Part shown: positions 17,483-20,927 of the stretch, piece after piece | Layout: the number at the start of each line of letters is the position of its first letter | Numbering within the stretch: the stretch's first letter is position 1 | Origin: Nemertoderma westbladi | Lineage: Eukaryota > Xenacoelomorpha > Nemertodermatida > Nemertodermatidae | Direction: 5' to 3' | DNA length: 20,927 nucleotides | Assembly (NCBI GenBank): GCA_032718475.1 | Contig: JAUCBJ010007276.1 | Coordinates: forward strand, 1 to 20,927 | Position numbers and translations under genes: made by a program | Notes under the pieces: model-generated | Database searches by the model: none | Told to the model about the DNA's origin: nothing | The model's input: the letters and a program-made list of their open reading frames with translations, nothing else

Positions 17483-18376
17483 GGGCGTCCTCCAGGGAGA
17501 CACACTTGCACCATTCTGTTCATAATTGTGGTTGACTATGTTCTACGCATGTCCTTAGATCATCATAATGATGATGGGGTGATGATAACTCCACCTACTG
17601 GCTCCAGATGTCGAGGAAATCCTGCTAAGTACCTAACTTATCTAGACTTTGCTGATGACTTAGGAGTACTCTCAGAATCACTAGAGGGAGCCCAACGGCT
17701 CCTCAGCTCATTAGAACATGCTGCTTCTAGTGTTGGTCTTTTTATTAACTCCAGAAAGACCACAATTTTGACAGTTAATTTTGAAAGTCCTCAGCAAGTC
17801 TCTGATCGGATGAACATAAGCTCAAAGGATGGTATGCTTGAGCATGTGGACGACTTCTGTTACCTGGGATCATGGATCCGGAAGTCAGGTGAGGACCTTC
17901 GAATACGTAAGGGAAAGGCATGAGCAGCCTTGAATAGGCTTTCCAGGATTTGGAAGTCACGAGAATTAATCGGAAACTTAGGTCCGATTATTTAGAGCAG
18001 CAGTAGTTCCAGTACTCCTCTATGGGAGTCCATACTGGGCTCTAACTTTTGAGGACACCAAATCTCTGGATGGCAAATTCACAAGAATGCTACGCCGTTC
18101 AATGGGTTCATTGTCAAGAACAATGCACACTCTCCAACCAGACATTATAAAAGATTAGTATCTTATTGGTTTCCCCAACTCTACACTAACAAATCGCCTC
18201 CGACATTGCATACTCCCTTGATTACCATCCATACTATAATCTATTACTATTCATCCACATGAGCTACAACTCATGTTTCCATCCATGACCAAACATTCTT
18301 ACTCAATCGTAAATGACACTGTGCCATGAAGATACTGATGATCTAGCAAATGTCATTTGTGATAGTAGTAGTATTG
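17483..18376 (+). pseudogene. Family-2 LINE RT palm and C-terminus, copy C1
   Basis: The RT part resumes within GVLQGDTLAPFLF, slightly mutated, and continues ILFIIVVDYVLRMSL. DFADDLGVLSESL follows with catalytic FADD at 17648-17659, then VGLFINSRKTTILT and DDFCYLGSWIRKSGED (box E). A TGA at about 17921-17923 replaces the Trp codon kept in C2. After this, single-base losses relative to C2 shift the frame repeatedly. Pieces of the thumb (YGSPYWAL, RMLRRSMGS) and C-terminus (NRLRHC, DTDDLANVICD) remain visible to the TAG run. The first ten or so residues of the longest open frame belong to copy B read antisense and are not part of this protein. Confidence 0.75.
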
Positions 18377-18819
18377 TGCGCAATTTATCTACAAGCCTTC
18401 ACAGCATTCAAAAAAATGCATCTGCAATTCATCATGCCGATCCTAGAATAGTAACTGCGTCCTTGCTACTCCACTGCCTACTAAACTATTCTTGTTTGCA
18501 TTGTATAAACAATAATTATGCCAATCCAGCATTCACATAATAATGATGAACTCTCAAAAAACGCATCAAAATTGATTATTGTCTGATTAGACGTTATCAA
18601 CAATTGCGAATTTATTGGATTTCAGCTGTCATTACCAATATATCCATTGCAACTCAATCCAATGATTCAATTGTAAGCAACTGTCAGTTTTTCACTATAA
18701 TTTTTCCTGCTTACCGGTATGTTGGCATCATGTGTAATGTTTAACTTTAACTTAACTTTAATTAATTAACTCGTATACACCATGACCCGTAATATAGTGT
18801 TATTTTCTGATGACACGGA
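18377..18819. other. No gene recognised
   Basis: AT-rich sequence after the end of LINE C1. No protein motif, RNA gene or repeat structure was seen. Confidence 0.5.
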
Positions 18820-18849
18820 CCCCCCCCCCCCCCACCCCCCCCCCCCCCC
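18820..18849 (+). repeat. Poly-C tract
   Basis: Fourteen C, one A, then fifteen C bases. This is a third long homopolymer C/G tract in the window. The proline-rich translation across it has no meaning. Confidence 0.9.
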
Positions 18850-18872
18850 AAACTTTTTCAACAAATCTTCAT

Positions 18873-19157
18873 CATATTGCTTGAAATTTGAAACACAACT
18901 TGTTCAACTTACCGTGGTTGTTACCATGAAGCCGGAATTTTCTATTTCGCCTTTAAATTTTTTTTATAAGCGTTTTAAAAAAGTGTCTTTTGCGAAATCG
19001 CACCGTCCGTATCATTGCCATTCTTCACATTAGTCGTAATCTTTTTAAATCTTTAAATATTAAAAAAAAAAAATTAACAGCGAAATAGAAAATTCCGGCT
19101 TCATGGTAACAACCACGGTGAGTTGAACTAGTTGTGTTTCAAATTCCAAGCAATATG
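18873..19157. repeat. Fold-back with about 78-bp arms
   Basis: Arms 18873-18950 and 19080-19157 are reverse complements with few mismatches. They share GCGAAATAGAAAATTCCGGC and TTCATGGTAACAACCACGGT, and flank a 129-bp centre with an A-rich run. The structure resembles a MITE. No coding capacity is present, and no target duplication is clear outside the arms. Confidence 0.8.
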
Positions 19158-19269
19158 AGCAATATGGTGTATATAGAAATAGAGAAATACACCACACCAT
19201 TAATTAACCTTTATAATGAAATTTATGTAAAAATAGTGAGACGGCGGGGTGTGGGTGGTTAATTAAATA

Positions 19270-19562
19270 CATGGTTGGTACGTTTTTCCTACTGGCTAAA
19301 TAGATGGTAGGTAGTTTTTTCATATTGGCTATAATAAACTAACCAATAAAAAAATGTAGCTACCAACTAGTTGGTAAGTACTTTTTTCCTATTGGTTAAA
19401 TACATGGTAGGTACTTTTTTCCTATTGGCTATAATAAACTAACCAATACCAAAAATGTAGCTACCAACTAGTTGGTTGGTACTTTTTTCCTATTGGCTCA
19501 ATACATGGTAGATAATTTTTGTACCAAAGAAAAAAGTAGCTACCAACTATTAGTTGGTAGTA
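19270..19562. repeat. Tandem array of about 100-bp period with internal palindromes
   Basis: About two and a half units are present. Landmarks are the perfect 12-bp palindrome CCAACTAGTTGG at 19363-19374 and 19463-19474, a variant at 19543-19557, and repeated TACTTTTTTCCTATTGGCT segments. Each unit also contains an inverted pair around TATTGGCTATAATAAACTAA. The array ends about 60 bp before the truncated end of LINE C2. Confidence 0.8.
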
Positions 19563-19619
19563 ACATTATGGCGCTATTGTCGTTCCATAGTAATTCGTGT
19601 GTTTGTCGGAACAGCAAGC

Positions 19620-20552
19620 ATGGACTCCCATAGAGGAGTACTGGAACTACTGCTGCTCTAAATAATCGGACCTTAAGTTTCCGATTAATTCTCTGTGACT
19701 TCCAAATCCTGGAAAGCCTATTCAAGGCTGCCCATGCCTTTCCCTTACGTATTCGAAGGTCCTCACCTGACTTCCGGATCCATGATCCCAGGTAACAGAA
19801 GTCGTCCACATGCTCAAGCATACCATCCTTTGAGCTTATGCTCATCCGATCAGAGACTTGCTGAGGACTTTCAAAGTTAACTGTCAAAATTTTGGTCTTT
19901 TTGGAGTTAATAAAAAGACCAACACTAGAAGCAGCCTGTTCTAATGAGCTGAGGAGCCGTTGGGCTCCCTCTAGTGATTCTGAGAGTACTCCTAAGTCAT
20001 CAGCAAAGTCTAGATCAGTTAGGTACTTGGCAGGATTTCCTCGGCTTCTGGCGCCATTAGGAGGAGTTACCATCACACCATCATCATTATGATGATATAA
20101 GGACATGCGTAGAACATAGTCAACCACAATTATGAACAAGAATGGCGCAAGTGTGTCTCCTGGAGGACTCCCCATAACACTTCAAATGGTTCTGTGTCAC
20201 CATCAACAATAGACACAAATGTTGTCGAACCATTGTATACTGATCTGATTGCTGCAATAATTTCATCAGGAATCCCATATAATGAAAGTATGCTGAACAT
20301 ACGTGAGCGAGTGACTGAATCAAAGGCCTTGAAGAAGTCAACAAAGATAACAGCCAGATGCCTGTCTTTCTTTTTTGATAACTCTTCAATTATCCTTCTA
20401 AGTGCCAAAATGGGCTCCATGGTCCCACGACCTTTACGGAACCCATTCTGATTTCCACGGAGCAGTCTCTCAATGGGATCCCTGATGCGATTTAATAGAA
20501 TTATATTGTATAGCTTTGCAGCAATCGAGATCAATGAGATTCCCCGAAAAGA
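19620..20552 (-). pseudogene. RTE-like LINE, family 2, copy C2, RT domain only
   Basis: Minus-strand RT of family 2, starting with FRGISLISIAAKLYN near 20552 and passing NQNGFRKGRGTMEP. Box A is VDFFKAFDSVTRSRM, and GIPDEIIAAIRSVYNG follows. A one-base loss at about 20160 breaks GVLQ/GDTLAPFLF. The frame from 20175 then has DFADDLGVLSESL (FADD at 20007-19996), VGLFINSKKTKILT, DDFCYLGSWIRKSGED and KAWAALNRLSRIWKS up to VVPVLLYGS at about 19627. Homology stops there. The thumb, C-terminus and tail are lost, as are the endonuclease and linker upstream. It is the best-preserved RT of the family here and retains the box A that C1 has lost. Confidence 0.8.
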
Positions 20553-20646
20553 ACCATAGAGTGTTAGGTTGCGTGTACCTGTACAGTACCCCTATTGCTA
20601 CTGTTAGGCCTACCCCGACTCGGTCACCTTCACAACCTTAACCCTA
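20553..20646. other. Short spacer after LINE C2
   Basis: LINE homology ends near 20552. The remaining sequence up to the TTAA at 20647 shows no recognisable feature. Confidence 0.4.
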
Positions 20647-20927
20647 TTAAACCCGGGGGGGGGGGGGGTCAATATGACCCCGCCCCGTGGTTTTTTATTA
20701 TAATTCTGAAACAAACACAGTTGGGAATCTGAAATTTTATGACTTTTCCTAAAAATCTATTGTCTTCCTAGTAGTGAAAACCGTTTTCAAAAATATTGGT
20801 AGTTTTTGAGTTATAGCACCATTTTTTAACCCTACTTTTGGCACTTTTTGAGACGTTTTTTGAAAATTACACTTCATTAAATATGAATTGTAACATCTCT
20901 ATTTTTGATTTACACCGGTTTTTTGGT
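20647..20927 (+). mobile_element. Possible left end of a piggyBac-like element
   Basis: TTAA at 20647-20650 is followed by ACCC, a long G run and GGTCAATATGACCC, which contains the inverted pair GGTC/GACC. AT-rich sequence then continues to the window edge. TTAA followed by a CCC-starting end with an inner GGGTnnnnnnACCC-type inverted pair is the general pattern of piggyBac termini. The other end and any transposase would lie beyond the window. The G run could also be a sequencing-length artefact. Confidence 0.3.

Larger units (their letters stand above)
14495..18376 (+). mobile_element. RTE-like LINE, family 2, copy C1 (interrupted)
   Basis: The endonuclease half lies at 14495-16140 and the RT half at 17483-18376, both on the plus strand and in the correct order. 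Between them sits antisense LINE copy B. Comparison with C2 shows that the RT fingers, from the YRGISLISI region to just before GVLQGD, are missing at the join, along with some linker. The end is marked by a short TAG run (18364-18374) following a DLANVICD-like C-terminus. Several stops and frameshifts make it inactive. Family 2 is related to family 1 but differs throughout. Confidence 0.8.

Noticed and set aside
18782-19033. Proline-rich 83-codon frame
   Set aside because: Created by the poly-C tract and one arm of a fold-back.

Overview
This window looks like repeat-rich DNA from an invertebrate animal nuclear genome. It is AT-rich. It holds several decayed non-LTR retrotransposons (LINEs) with APE-type endonuclease and reverse transcriptase (RT) domains, at least three tRNA-headed SINE units, fold-back elements, minisatellites, and long homopolymer C and G runs. 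I see no intact host gene, no rRNA or genuine tRNA gene, no CRISPR array and no bacterial operon structure. The species cannot be read from this sequence.

Layout. (1) 241-2940 is a large imperfect inverted repeat. Its arms carry a LINE RT fragment and its loop carries a different LINE RT fragment. One arm has a SINE insertion whose empty site survives in the other arm. (2) About 3180-5895 is LINE copy A on the + strand, an RTE-like element here called family 1. It is broken by frameshifts and one amber codon, and its linker blocks are in the wrong order. Several (TAG)n-tailed 3' remnants follow it. (3) 6040-7440 has no recognisable gene but contains G-quadruplex, poly-C and poly-G tracts. (4) 7442-8390 holds a scrap of family-1 LINE split by a two-unit tRNA-SINE composite with a 15-bp target duplication, followed by another tRNA-SINE.

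(5) 8861-14209 is the most unusual part. Two tandem copies of an AT-rich element share a nearly perfect 194-bp-arm palindrome at their junction. The second copy is a complete unit of about 3.09 kb with terminal inverted repeats of about 199 bp. Each copy has one small ORF (108 aa, no recognised family), a TTAA-flanked fold-back, and an internal array of about 620-664 bp units. The array has two units in copy 1 and three in copy 2, with nested 22-bp repeats and a CAGT microsatellite.

(6) 14495-18376 is a second RTE-like LINE (family 2, copy C1) on the + strand, interrupted at 16141-17482 by an antisense, 5'-truncated family-1 copy B. About 0.5 kb of C1 is missing at that point. Copy B itself has an in-frame internal deletion joining its endonuclease to its RT. 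(7) 18820-19562 has poly-C, a fold-back with about 78-bp arms, and a 100-bp-period tandem array. (8) 19620-20552 is family-2 copy C2, antisense and truncated at both ends. (9) At 20647 a TTAA followed by a C/G-rich motif may be the end of a piggyBac-like element that runs off the window.

Nothing here is likely to act as a working pathway. The region records nested retrotransposition (LINEs supplying machinery, SINEs probably borrowing it), followed by inverted and tandem duplication. The possible novelty is the palindrome-joined tandem element at 8861-14209.
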